A stretch of DNA of 64,000 bases, from contig CAMDQO010000001.1 of NCBI GenBank assembly GCA_945906105.1, positions 225,996-289,995 of the forward strand. The letters are read 5' to 3'. A program made the position numbers and the translations under genes. Positions 20,149 through 28,856 of the stretch are shown here, piece by piece. Source of the DNA: Novosphingobium sp. Chol11 (GTDB lineage: Bacteria > Pseudomonadota > Alphaproteobacteria > Sphingomonadales > Sphingomonadaceae). Below the pieces are notes generated by a model. It saw only the letters and a list, made by a program, of their open reading frames with translations. It was not told the DNA's origin and ran no database searches. Positions within the stretch are counted from its first letter, which is position 1. Each line of letters starts with the position of its first letter.

Positions 20149-21282
20149 CTAAGTCCCTGGTTGGGAAATCCAGGTGCCGGAATTCTGGAACTCTGGCTTG
20201 ATGCCATGCGCCTCGGGCAGCTTTTCCCCGCGATAGAGCTTGTCACCGCCGCGGGCCTGTACTTCGGGGGCGTAGCTGGGAACCGGTGCGGCGCGCACGG
20301 CTGAAAGATTGCCGTCCTGTGCCTCTTTAAGTCCGGCGGCATAGGCGCGCTGGATCGCCAGCGGATCGAGCGAGGCATCGGAAGCGGCAGGTCCGGCGCT
20401 GCGCGGACGCGGCGCGGCGGCAGGCTCGTTGCCGGTATAGACTGCGGTATTGAATGCCCCAGACGATCCCGCCGGTCCCTTCATCGCATAAAACCGATGC
20501 GCGCCCAGTGTCATCAAATAGTGCAGACTGGGTGCCCAATAGGGGTGGACGGCGATGGTGTGGTAATGGGTTGCCAAGCCAATCTGCCGATAGACATAGC
20601 CCGCCAGCGCCGCGCGAGCGACATTTTCCGCGCGCAGCCAGAACATGCGGCTGGGCACACGGTTCAATGCTCCATCGCAGGTAAAGCTGAACTGGCAACC
20701 GGTGACGCGCTCCGATCCCTGATAGACCACGCCGCAGACCGAATTGGGATAGGCCGGATGCGCCACGCGGTTAAGCACGACTTGCGCCACCGCACGCTGG
20801 CCATCATCAGGTTCACTGGCGGCTTCGTAATAGATTGCCTGGGTCAGGCAGGTCAGCGCGCGCATTTGATCGACCGGGGTGCCGGTGGCGCGAAGCGAAC
20901 GAGCCGCTGGTCCGCTAAATGGATTGAGCTCGGTCGGTGCGCTCATGCCTTCTTGGTGGGTGCCACTATCGAGCACCTGCTCATCGCTGGACAGGTAATA
21001 GAAAGCGGAACCCGGAAAGCTCTCGCCGGTTTTTTCAAACGGCATCGGCTGCAATTCGATCTCGGCCTTGCCGGCATCGCCGATCGAGAAGGAGTCCCAG
21101 CTATTTGACCATGCACCCGGTGTGGCAAAGGCCGGAACCGCGATAGCTGCCAGCAGCGCCAGCGCGCGGCGGCCATAATGCTTGCGGCGGCGGTGTGATC
21201 CGATACCCGGCGCGCGCCGAACCAGCCGCGCGCCAAAATCGCGCGGGGGAAGTTCAGAGGACGAGGCGGGTAATTCGTTCAT
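20149..21282 (-). CDS. SleB-like cell wall hydrolase
   Basis: This is a peptidoglycan hydrolase of the Hydrolase_2 (SleB/CwlJ) family. The 377-residue protein has a membrane anchor or uncleaved signal after a basic N-terminus (RRRKHYGRRALALLAAIAVPAFA). The catalytic domain has the family core CLTQAIYYEAASEPDDGQ, VVLNRVAHPAYPNSVCGVVY and GCQFSFTCDG, where the YYEA glutamate is the expected acid. The C-terminal ~120 residues are low-complexity and Ala/Pro-rich. ATG 21282, with GTGGAG close upstream, was chosen over an earlier in-frame start at 21447 that would run into the divergent riboswitch region. Confidence 0.9.
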   Translation of the reverse strand: MNELPASSSELPPRDFGARLVRRAPGIGSHRRRKHYGRRALALLAAIAVPAFATPGAWSNSWDSFSIGDAGKAEIELQPMPFEKTGESFPGSAFYYLSSDEQVLDSGTHQEGMSAPTELNPFSGPAARSLRATGTPVDQMRALTCLTQAIYYEAASEPDDGQRAVAQVVLNRVAHPAYPNSVCGVVYQGSERVTGCQFSFTCDGALNRVPSRMFWLRAENVARAALAGYVYRQIGLATHYHTIAVHPYWAPSLHYLMTLGAHRFYAMKGPAGSSGAFNTAVYTGNEPAAAPRPRSAGPAASDASLDPLAIQRAYAAGLKEAQDGNLSAVRAAPVPSYAPEVQARGGDKLYRGEKLPEAHGIKPEFQNSGTWISQPGT

Positions 21283-21454
21283 GGACTCCACTCGCTGGGC
21301 ACGCGCGAAGGCGCGTAACCCCGAAACCCGCCCCCACGCGACAGCCGAATCCGGCCCGTACCGAATGGGGACAGACTTAAGCCCTAACGTGAATCGGTTA
21401 ACGGAAGCCCACTCTTGCAGCCTTCGCAAGCGCAGCGTAAAGGCCACTCTACGT
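21283..21454. other. Divergent intergenic region before the cobalamin riboswitch
   Basis: These ~170 bases separate the leftward hydrolase gene from the rightward btu leader. They should hold promoters in both directions, but I cannot point to convincing -35/-10 pairs. Together with the riboswitch this is the longest stretch without a coding gene in the window. Confidence 0.5.
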
Positions 21455-21620
21455 CATGGGCGCCCGGCAACGGGCCTAAGAGGGAAGTGAGTGTAATGCT
21501 CACGCTGCCCCCGCAACTGTGACCGGGGAGCCTCGCGTCCCATATGCCACTGGCTTTTTTGCTGGGAAGGCGGGCGCGAAGCATTGATCCGGGAGCCAGG
21601 AGACCTGCCTGTGACCGTCG
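21455..21620 (+). ncRNA. Cobalamin (B12) riboswitch
   Basis: The classical adenosylcobalamin aptamer landmarks occur in order: AGAGGGAAGTGAG, the CCCCCGCAACTGTGACCGGG core (21508-21527), GCCACTGG (21546-21553), GGGAAGGCGGG, and the B12 box region AGCCAGGAGACCTGCCTG (21594-21611). It lies on the plus strand directly upstream of btuB. In known cases cobalamin binding lowers expression of the downstream uptake genes. The exact aptamer ends are estimated. Confidence 0.96.
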
Positions 21621-21687
21621 TTCCGCAGCCGGGCGGGGTGCACCGGATGTAAGCAGGGGCTCGCGATTTCGTGCGGGCAGCCTCGCC

Positions 21688-21706
21688 ATGAACGGCATTC
21701 GTTCAT
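21688..21706 (+). promoter_or_regulatory. Stem-loop between riboswitch and btuB start
   Basis: ATGAACG (21688-21694) and CGTTCAT (21700-21706) pair perfectly around the 5-base loop GCATT. The stem ends four bases before GAAGG, the likely btuB Shine-Dalgarno, so it could form part of the riboswitch expression platform. This link is inferred from position. Confidence 0.45.
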
Positions 21707-21722
21707 GATGAAGGCTATCTAT

Positions 21723-23624
21723 ATGAAATATCTGTTTTTACTGGGTTGTTCGTTCGCCGTTTCGGTTCCTGCCATGGCGCAGGAGCAAGGCGATGGCATG
21801 GATGAGATCGTCGGTGTTTTCGAACGCCTACCTGACTATATCTGGCCCGATGACACCATCACTGTCGTGGCTTCAGGCACAAAGCTGAACGTCGATCAGG
21901 TTGGCCAGTCGGTCAGCGTGCTGGGCCTGCGCGAGATTGATGCGGTGCAAGGCCCGGACCTGACCCGCGTGCTTGAGCGCCTTCCCGGCGTTACCATCAC
22001 CCGCAACGGCGGCCTCGGCAACTTCACTGGGGTTCGTGTGCGCGGTGCCGATGCCGAGCAACTGCTGGTGTTGATCGATGGCGTGCGCGTAGCCGATACT
22101 GCCTCACCAGCGGGTGGCTATGATCTGGGCAATCTGGTGGCGGGAGAGATCGGCAAGATCGAGCTGCTGCGCGGATCAAATTCAGTGGTCTGGGGCAGTC
22201 AGGCGATCGGCGGCGTGCTGGCCATTTCAACGCGGACGCCCGACCACTTCAATGCCTCAGCCGAATATGGCGCGCGAGACAGTTTTGCCGGTCAGGCGAG
22301 TGTCGGCCAGCGCGGATCGGGCTATTTCGTCGGTCTGACCGGCGGCTATCTGCGCACCGATGGCATCTCGACCGCCGCCATTGGTATCGAGCCGGATGCT
22401 TTCCGCCAATGGTATGTTTCGGGCCGGGGCAAACTGGAATTGACTGATGGCCTCAGCGCCAGCGTCACCGCCCGCTATGCAGACAGCAAGCTGGGCATCG
22501 ATGGCTACCCGGCACCATTCTACAACTTTGCCGATACGCCCGAATACCAGACCACTAAAGAAGCATCGGGCCGCGCCGGGCTGGACTATCAGACAGACGG
22601 ATTTTCACTGAACGGCGGCTTCGCCTTGAGCGACACCCGCCGTGCCTATTTCGATCCGACTTTCGGTTCGGCTCCCAATTACGAAACCTTTGGCCGAGCC
22701 GAGCGGGCGGAGCTGAACGGCCATGCCGACCTGCCGTCTGACTTCACCCTTGATTTCGGCGTGGATACCGAATGGACGCGGTTCCATTCCAGCTTCGATC
22801 CGGTTCACAAGGCACGGCTGTCGAGCGGCCACGCCTTGCTTGGCTATCACAATGGCGGGCTGAACCTAGCGGGCGGCGCGCGGGTGGACGATCACTCGCA
22901 GTTCGGCAGCCACTGGACGCTGGGCGGCAACGCCAGTCTCGATCTCGGTGGTGAATGGCGCCTGCGCGCCTCCTATGGTGAGGGCTTCAAGGCGCCGACG
23001 CTGTTCCAGCTGCTCTCGGACTACGGCAACGCAGCGCTGCGCCCGGAAACCAGCCGCAGCTTTGATGCCGGGATCGAGAAGGGGGATCGCAATGGCAAGC
23101 TGCACTTCGCCGCCACCCTGTTCCGCCGTGACAGCACTGACCTTATCGACTTCGTGTCCTGCGCCAGTCTGGGCGTCTGCGCCACGCGGCCCTTTGGCAC
23201 CTATGACAATGTCAAATCTGCCCGCGCCGAGGGCTTTGAGCTCGAAGGCGATGTGCGGCCCACTGAAAAGCTCTCATTCCGTGCGGCCTATTCCTATGTG
23301 AAGTCGGTGAACCGCACGAGTGGCAAAGACCTCGCCCGCCGCCCGCGCCATGCGCTGAGTGTGTCGGGGGACTGGACCACGCCGCTTCATGGGCTGGTGC
23401 TGGGCGCGGACCTGCGCATGGTATCGGACAGCTTTGACGATGCCGGAAACTTCACGCGGCTTGATGGTTATGCCCTTGTTACCTTGCGCGCCTCGGTGCC
23501 GCTGGGCGAAAGGTTCGAGCTTTATGGCCGGGTCGAGAACCTGGGTGGGGTAACATACCAGACCGCCGCCGGATACGGCACCGCCGGGCGCAGCGCCTTT
23601 GCCGGGGCGAGGGTGAAGTTCTGA
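21723..23624 (+). CDS. btuB: TonB-dependent vitamin B12 receptor BtuB
   Basis: This outer-membrane beta-barrel imports cobalamin using TonB energy. The 633-residue protein has a signal peptide (MKYLFLLGCSFAVSV to AMA), a TonB box DTITVVASG, a plug domain (ERLPGVTITRNGG, VRVRGADAEQLLVLIDGVRV, GSNSVVWGSQAIGG) and a barrel ending in aromatic AFAGARVKF. ATG 21723 has GAAGG at a good distance; ATGs at 21705/21708 lie at the end of a stem-loop and lack a ribosome site. The preceding riboswitch makes the B12 assignment firm. It heads btuB-btuF-btuC-btuD. Confidence 0.95.
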   Translation: MKYLFLLGCSFAVSVPAMAQEQGDGMDEIVGVFERLPDYIWPDDTITVVASGTKLNVDQVGQSVSVLGLREIDAVQGPDLTRVLERLPGVTITRNGGLGNFTGVRVRGADAEQLLVLIDGVRVADTASPAGGYDLGNLVAGEIGKIELLRGSNSVVWGSQAIGGVLAISTRTPDHFNASAEYGARDSFAGQASVGQRGSGYFVGLTGGYLRTDGISTAAIGIEPDAFRQWYVSGRGKLELTDGLSASVTARYADSKLGIDGYPAPFYNFADTPEYQTTKEASGRAGLDYQTDGFSLNGGFALSDTRRAYFDPTFGSAPNYETFGRAERAELNGHADLPSDFTLDFGVDTEWTRFHSSFDPVHKARLSSGHALLGYHNGGLNLAGGARVDDHSQFGSHWTLGGNASLDLGGEWRLRASYGEGFKAPTLFQLLSDYGNAALRPETSRSFDAGIEKGDRNGKLHFAATLFRRDSTDLIDFVSCASLGVCATRPFGTYDNVKSARAEGFELEGDVRPTEKLSFRAAYSYVKSVNRTSGKDLARRPRHALSVSGDWTTPLHGLVLGADLRMVSDSFDDAGNFTRLDGYALVTLRASVPLGERFELYGRVENLGGVTYQTAAGYGTAGRSAFAGARVKF

Positions 23625-23638
23625 CGCCGAGGGCACTC

Positions 23639-24463
23639 TTGCTGGTTTTGGCGCTGGGGGCATGTTCCCCAGCGCCGCATAGCTCTGCGCCGCACAGTTC
23701 TGGGCCTCATCGCCAACCGGCACTGGTCAGCCTCAATCCCTGCACCGATGCGATCCTTGCCGAAGTGGCCGACCCGCAGCAGATCCTTGCGATCTCGGCT
23801 TACAGCCATGATCCCGCCTCGAGTTCGATGGATCTGGCGCTGGCGCGGCGTTTCCGGGCGACATCTGGCGCGGTGGAAGAAGTCTTGGTGCTGCGGCCCG
23901 ACGTCGTGGTCACCGGCAATTTCACGCCGCCCGCCACACGTGTCGCGATGACCGGGCTGGGGCTGAAACTGGAAGAAGTGCCCATCGCCTCGACCGTGGC
24001 CGAAAGTATCGCTCAGGTGCGCCGTCTTGCAGGACTTTCTGGGCATCCGGAGCGCGGCGAGGCGCTGGTTCGTCGGATCGAAATGGCGCTTGCCGCTGGT
24101 GCCTCGCCTGCTGGAACTGCGCCGATTCAGACTGTTGTGTGGGAATCGGGCGGCATCGTGCCGGGGGACAATACCTTGATCGCGGAGCTTATGCGCCGCG
24201 CCGGTTTCGCCAATTTCAGCGCGGCAAAGGGCATGCGGCAGGCTGATCTGCTACCGCTGGAGCTAATGCTGGTTGATCCGCCGAAGCTGATCCTTGTTGC
24301 GGGCAATACGCGCTCTGGCGAAGACCGGATGCTGGCGCACCCGGCTCTGGCCAGGCTCAAGAATGTTCGGCGTGAGCGGCTCGATCCGTCATTGCTCTAT
24401 TGCGGCGGCCCAACGATTATTCGTGCGATGGAACGGCTGGCGCAGGTGAGGCGCACATTATGA
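23639..24463 (+). CDS. btuF: Cobalamin ABC transporter substrate-binding lipoprotein BtuF
   Basis: This periplasmic-binding lipoprotein hands B12 from BtuB to BtuCD. Domain features are VSLNPCTDAILAEV at the start of the fold, the VLRPDVVVTGNF segment and VWESGGIVPGDNT in the second lobe. The lipobox is LALGAC. No ATG or GTG is available: TTG 23639 (with GAGGG upstream) gives a signal of only eight residues with no basic residue. CTG 23621, overlapping the btuB stop and preceded by GAGGGTGA, would add TPRALL and give a normal lipoprotein signal. The true start may therefore be CTG. Confidence 0.88.
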   Translation: MLVLALGACSPAPHSSAPHSSGPHRQPALVSLNPCTDAILAEVADPQQILAISAYSHDPASSSMDLALARRFRATSGAVEEVLVLRPDVVVTGNFTPPATRVAMTGLGLKLEEVPIASTVAESIAQVRRLAGLSGHPERGEALVRRIEMALAAGASPAGTAPIQTVVWESGGIVPGDNTLIAELMRRAGFANFSAAKGMRQADLLPLELMLVDPPKLILVAGNTRSGEDRMLAHPALARLKNVRRERLDPSLLYCGGPTIIRAMERLAQVRRTL

Positions 24464-25452
24464 CCCGTCTCAACCTTACTCTCATTGCAGCCTTGGCAAT
24501 CGCTCTGCCGCTGTCACTGCTGGCGGGGCAAGTGTGGATCGATCCGTTCCACCCGGCGGTTGCCAACGCTTCCACCATCCTGATGGAACTGCGCTTGCCG
24601 CGCGCTGTTCTGGCTCTGTGTGTCGGCGGCGGACTGGGCGCGGCGGGGGCGGCGATGCAGGGATACTTGCGCAATCCGCTCGCCGATCCGGGGCTGTTCG
24701 GCATTGCCCCCTGCGCCGCGCTCGGCGCGGTGCTCTCACTCTGGACAGGCGCCATTGTTCCTTGGGCCGACGCCGCTTGGACCCTGCCGCTGTTCGCGCT
24801 GATCGGCGCAGGCACGGCCATGGCGCTGCTCAGCCTGATTGCGGGGCGTGAAGGCGGCGTCGCGACCTTCACGCTGGCGGGAATGATGCTCGCCAGTCTG
24901 GCGGGTGCGCTGATGAGCCTCGCCATCAGCCTCGCGCCATCGCCCTTCGCGCTGTCCGAGATCGTCACCTGGCTGATGGGGGCGCTGGCGGACCGATCAT
25001 GGCACGATGTCTGGATCGCCGCCCCCGGCGCGCTGCTGGGCATTATGGTGCTGCGCCTTGCCGGGCGCGGGCTCGATGCGCTGCTGCTGGGAGAGGCGGT
25101 GGCGCGCTCGCTCGGCGTCAATCCGGCGCGGCTTCAGGCTATGCTGATTGTTGGTGTCGGGCTGACGGTGGGCAGCGGCGTGGCGGTCGCCGGGATCATC
25201 GGCTTTGTCGGACTTGTCGTGCCGCATCTGGTGCGACCGCTGACTGACCGGCGGCCAAGTCAGTTGATCCTGCCGAGCGCCTTGGCCGGAGCCTTGCTGC
25301 TGCTCATCGCCGATTGCCTGTGCCGGGTGCTGCCCTTGGCGGGCGGTGAATTGCGGCTCGGCATCGCACTCAGCCTGATCGGCGCGCCGTTCTTCCTTGC
25401 GCTGCTGCTGCGGATGCGGCGCGGGCACAGTGCGGATGGAGGCTGGGGCTGA
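24460..25452 (+). CDS. btuC: Cobalamin ABC transporter permease BtuC
   Basis: This FecCD-family inner-membrane permease has 330 residues and about ten hydrophobic helices. Family landmarks are ELRLPRAVLALCVGGGLG followed by GAAMQGYLRNPLADPGLFG, VTWLMGALADRSW, LLLGEAVARSLGVNP and GIIGFVGLVVPHLVR before the C-terminus. Its ATG overlaps the btuF stop in ATGA and its stop overlaps the btuD ATG, so the three genes are translationally coupled. Specificity for B12 rests on the riboswitch and btuB context. Confidence 0.94.
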   Translation: MTRLNLTLIAALAIALPLSLLAGQVWIDPFHPAVANASTILMELRLPRAVLALCVGGGLGAAGAAMQGYLRNPLADPGLFGIAPCAALGAVLSLWTGAIVPWADAAWTLPLFALIGAGTAMALLSLIAGREGGVATFTLAGMMLASLAGALMSLAISLAPSPFALSEIVTWLMGALADRSWHDVWIAAPGALLGIMVLRLAGRGLDALLLGEAVARSLGVNPARLQAMLIVGVGLTVGSGVAVAGIIGFVGLVVPHLVRPLTDRRPSQLILPSALAGALLLLIADCLCRVLPLAGGELRLGIALSLIGAPFFLALLLRMRRGHSADGGWG

Positions 25453-26186
25453 TGCTGGCGGCGTGCAACCTTACTGTGCCGAAACGCCTTGCCGGGGTGT
25501 CGCTCGAACTGCGCACCGGTGAAGTCACCGCGATCTGCGGGCCGAACGGGGCGGGCAAATCGACGCTGCTCGCCTGCCTTGCTGGCCTGCTGGATGGCGG
25601 CGTTGATGCAGTGTCAATCGGTGGCACAGCGCTTGATGATCTTCACCCGGAAGAACGCGCGCGCCTGCTTGGTTATTTGCCGCAGTCGCCCGAAGTTGCC
25701 TGGGATGTCAGCGTTGAAACGCTCATCAGCATTGGCCGCTTGCCATGGCGCGGCGCACCTGCGGGCGAGACTGCCGAGGCGATTGAGCGGGCGATCATAG
25801 CATTGGACCTCGTCGCCCTGCGGCAGCGCCCGGTATCGCAACTGTCTGGTGGTGAACGCGCGCGCGTGCTGCTCGCCCGTGTGCTCGCCGGAGAGCCGCG
25901 CTGGCTGCTGGCGGACGAGCCGCTGGCCAATCTCGATCTCGCCCATGCCGCTACACTGATGGCACGCTTCAAGGCCGAAGCCTGCACTGGTCGCGGGGTA
26001 GTGGTGGTGCTCCACGATCTCGCCGCTGCGATGAACCATGCCGACCGGGTGGTAGTGCTCCATCAGGGGCAGGTCTTCGCCGATGGCGCACCGCAAGCTG
26101 CGCTGAGTGAAGCGGTGCTGGCACAAGTCTGGGGCGTTCCCGCGCGCTGGCTGGGAGAACCGGGCGGGCGGGCACTTTCGCTTTAG
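25452..26186 (+). CDS. btuD: Cobalamin ABC transporter ATPase BtuD
   Basis: This ATP-binding subunit pairs with BtuC. In its 244 residues the Walker A is GPNGAGKST, the Q-loop is in GYLPQSPEV, the signature is LSGGERARV, Walker B with catalytic Glu is WLLADEPLANLD, and the switch histidine is in VVVLHDLAAA. The initial beta-sheet is short: the protein starts MLAACNLTVPKRLAG, with little before the first ATPase strand. The start overlaps the btuC stop by one base. The next gene is convergent, so the operon ends here. Confidence 0.94.
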   Translation: MLAACNLTVPKRLAGVSLELRTGEVTAICGPNGAGKSTLLACLAGLLDGGVDAVSIGGTALDDLHPEERARLLGYLPQSPEVAWDVSVETLISIGRLPWRGAPAGETAEAIERAIIALDLVALRQRPVSQLSGGERARVLLARVLAGEPRWLLADEPLANLDLAHAATLMARFKAEACTGRGVVVVLHDLAAAMNHADRVVVLHQGQVFADGAPQAALSEAVLAQVWGVPARWLGEPGGRALSL

Positions 26187-26189
26187 AAC

Positions 26190-28226
26190 CTACCAGATTT
26201 TCGCGCGCTGTTCAGGCGAAATGTACATCGCATCACCCGGTTTGACGCCGAATGCCTGATACCACGCCTCGATATTGGGCAGCGGTCCGTTGACCCGGTA
26301 GCGCGCCGGGCTGTGCGGATCTGTCGCGACCTGATTGCGCAGAGCATCCGGCCGCTGCTTGGTCCGCCAGGCCTGCGCATAGGCGAGGAAGAAGCGCTGA
26401 TCGCCGGTCAGTCCGTCGATCACCGGCGCGGGCTTGCCGCCCAGCGACTTGTGATAGGCATCAAGCGCCACTTCCAGCCCGGCGAAATCGGCGATGTTCT
26501 CACCCATGGTGAGTGTCGGGTTGATAAAGGCACCGGGCGCGACTTCGAACTTTGCATATTGCGCACCGAAGATCTTGGCCTGGGCATCAAAGCGGGCGCT
26601 GTCTTCCTTGGTCCACCAGTCACGCACTGCGCCGGTCGCGTCGATCTTGCGGCCCTGATCGTCAAAGCCGTGGGTGATTTCGTGGCCGATCACCGAGCCA
26701 ATCGCGCCATAGTTGACCGCATCATCAGCGCTGAGATCGAAAAACGGCGGCTGCAGGATGCCGGCGGGGAAGACGATCTTGTTTTCCAGCCCGCCATTGT
26801 AGGCATTCACGGTCTGCGGGTTCATCGCCCACTTCATCCGGTCAACCTTCTTGCCAAGGTCCTGCAGGGCATAGTCGGCATTGAACCGACCTGCACGCTG
26901 GACATTGCCGTAAAGATCACCAGTCTCGATCCGCAGTGCATCGAAATTGCGGAACTTGTCAGGATAGCCGACCATCACGTCCATCTTGCCCAGCTTTTCC
27001 TGTGCTGCGGCCTTGGTTGGCGCGGACATCCAGTCATTACCGGTGATCCGGTCAGCCATGGCCAGCTTCAGGTTGACGACCAGCGCTTCCATCTTGGCCT
27101 TGGCGGCGGGCGGGAAGTGGCGTTTGACATAGTCCTGCCCAACCAGTTCACCCAGCGAACCATCGACCAGCTGCACCGCCCGTTTCCAGCGCGGACGCAG
27201 TTCTGAAACGCCAGACAAAGTCTTGGTATAGAGGAAGCGGCTGTCGATCATTGCCTTGTTCAGATAAGGCGCGGCCTGATCGGCGAGATGGAACTGCTGC
27301 CACATCTTCAAGGTGGAGAGCGGCGTGGCGGCATAGACCTTGGCGAGATCGCGGATTGCGGTATTTTCACCGACGATCATGCGTTTCTGTGCAGGGATTT
27401 TCGCCCCTGCCATCCATGCCGTCCAATCCAGCCCCGGCGCATAGGCGGCCAGCTGGGCGCTGGTCATCGGGTTGTTGACCTTGTCGATATCGCGGCGGTC
27501 AGCCACCTTCCAGCTCTTGGCCGCCAGCGCGGTTTCAAAGGCGATGATGGCATTGGCCGAACCCACCGGTTTCGGCAGACCAAGCGCCTTGATGGTGCGC
27601 GCGATATAGGCGCGATAGGCATCAAGCTGCGGCTTGAACTGCTTGTCGAAGTAGTATTCACGCTCGGGCAAGCCAATGCCGCCTTGCCCGAGATAGAGCA
27701 CGTTCATCGTCGGATCGGCGGTATCCGCGCCGATGCCGAAATCAACCAGCGTGATGCCGAAAGCGCCATTGGTGCCGCCCATGAAACGGGCAAATTCGCT
27801 GCGAGTCCTGATCGCGGAGACCTTGGCCAGATCGGCCTTCAGAGGCGCGAGTCCCACCTTCTCGACCTGCGCCTCACCCATGAAGCTGGCAAACAATGCG
27901 CCATATTTGCTTTCCGTGCCGCCTGAGAGAAGCAAGCTGCGCAGATCATCCTGAACCCCGTCAAACACCTCGTTGCCGCTGCCGATTGCCGCCTTGTCCG
28001 ATGGGATGGCGCTCTTCGTCAGCCAGGCACCCGATGCGTAGCGCTCAAAGTCGTCACCGGGTTTGACCGAGACATCACGGTTGTCGAGCGCGACGCCCCA
28101 GGTTCCGTAATGGTCTGGCGCGGTGATGTCTGGTGTAGAGGCACTTTGCGCAGAGGCAGGTTGCGATGCCGTGGCCGCGAGCAGGGCTGCAGCGGCGCAG
28201 GTTGTGAACAGGCTGGAAAATTTCAT
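26190..28226 (-). CDS. M13-family (neprilysin/PepO-like) zinc metallopeptidase
   Basis: This exported zinc oligopeptidase of the M13 family has 678 residues, the normal length. The signal peptide ends in SQPASAQSA. The zinc site is VIGHEITHGFDDQG with the third ligand in ENIADFAGLEVALDAY. Substrate-binding VNAYNGGLENKIVFPAGIL and the C-terminal KPGDAMYISPEQRAKIW match the family. It is expected to be periplasmic or secreted and to cut short peptides. It is convergent with btuD and shows no operon partner. Confidence 0.95.
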   Translation of the reverse strand: MKFSSLFTTCAAAALLAATASQPASAQSASTPDITAPDHYGTWGVALDNRDVSVKPGDDFERYASGAWLTKSAIPSDKAAIGSGNEVFDGVQDDLRSLLLSGGTESKYGALFASFMGEAQVEKVGLAPLKADLAKVSAIRTRSEFARFMGGTNGAFGITLVDFGIGADTADPTMNVLYLGQGGIGLPEREYYFDKQFKPQLDAYRAYIARTIKALGLPKPVGSANAIIAFETALAAKSWKVADRRDIDKVNNPMTSAQLAAYAPGLDWTAWMAGAKIPAQKRMIVGENTAIRDLAKVYAATPLSTLKMWQQFHLADQAAPYLNKAMIDSRFLYTKTLSGVSELRPRWKRAVQLVDGSLGELVGQDYVKRHFPPAAKAKMEALVVNLKLAMADRITGNDWMSAPTKAAAQEKLGKMDVMVGYPDKFRNFDALRIETGDLYGNVQRAGRFNADYALQDLGKKVDRMKWAMNPQTVNAYNGGLENKIVFPAGILQPPFFDLSADDAVNYGAIGSVIGHEITHGFDDQGRKIDATGAVRDWWTKEDSARFDAQAKIFGAQYAKFEVAPGAFINPTLTMGENIADFAGLEVALDAYHKSLGGKPAPVIDGLTGDQRFFLAYAQAWRTKQRPDALRNQVATDPHSPARYRVNGPLPNIEAWYQAFGVKPGDAMYISPEQRAKIW

Positions 28227-28367
28227 GACAGTCCCTCGGAATCCAAGCGAGCAGGGCCACAGGCGTGGCTCTGGAGAATGCGGATGGCATCCCGCGCTCT
28301 GAAGAGACTGTCAATGTCGTTGGCCGAACCGGGTTGGCAGTTGGTCGGGCTGGAGTGCGCTTGGGGT

Positions 28368-28625
28368 CTAACGCCGACGCCGCGTCACGCTATCTGTCTC
28401 ACGAGGGTGCGCGTCCCGGTAAGCCTTCCAGCCTTGCGCATATTGCGCATCGCGCTGCTGGACATAGGCCAGTTGCTGCAGGTTGAGCTGGCGGATTATT
28501 GCGCGATCACGGGCGCGCGCTTCCGTGGTGCGCATCGCCGGATCGTTCGGATCATCGGCCAGTGCTGGTGCAGTCGATAGCGCAGCGGCCAGCGCCAGCG
28601 CGCCGACGAACAAAGATACTTTCAT
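28368..28625 (-). CDS. Small exported hypothetical protein
   Basis: This 85-residue product has a clear signal peptide (MKVSLFVGALALAAALS to APALA). The mature part is short, charged and helical (RTTEARARDRAIIRQLNLQQ) with a Tyr/Gln-rich middle and an Arg-rich end. No family is recognised. ATG 28625, with GGAAGGGT upstream, was chosen: the longer frame to 28808 would read through three 21-bp tandem repeats and lose the signal peptide. It is divergent from uvrA. Confidence 0.7.
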   Translation of the reverse strand: MKVSLFVGALALAAALSTAPALADDPNDPAMRTTEARARDRAIIRQLNLQQLAYVQQRDAQYAQGWKAYRDAHPRETDSVTRRRR

Positions 28626-28707
28626 GGTGGTGCGACCCTTCCAATAATTCCCGCAGCCTTTGTGCCGGTCGGCGCGTCCACCAGCAAAGCAATTGCGATG
28701 AGGCGTT

Positions 28708-28770
28708 GGCACCTCGCCGCAGGATGGGGGCACCTCGTCGCAGGATAGGGGCACCTCACCGCAGGATAGC
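28708..28770. repeat. Three 21-bp tandem repeats
   Basis: Three contiguous 21-base units lie at 28708-28728, 28729-28749 and 28750-28770. Each has the form GGCACCTC-N-CCGCAGGAT plus three bases, with only a few substitutions. They sit in the divergent region between a small exported protein and uvrA. In the leftward frame they would encode a heptad (LSCGEVP-like), but translation is unlikely given the downstream start of the exported protein. Confidence 0.8.
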
Positions 28771-28856
28771 CGCAGCTGGGCGCTTGTAACCGCAATGGGC
28801 TTCCCCACCTTATGTCGGCCAAGGGGTAGCCGCGCACTTGCACCTCACGAACAAAT

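Noticed and set aside
28626..28808. N-terminal extension of the small exported protein through the 21-bp repeats
   Set aside because: It would place about 60 residues before a clear signal peptide; ATG 28625 with its own ribosome site is more reasonable.
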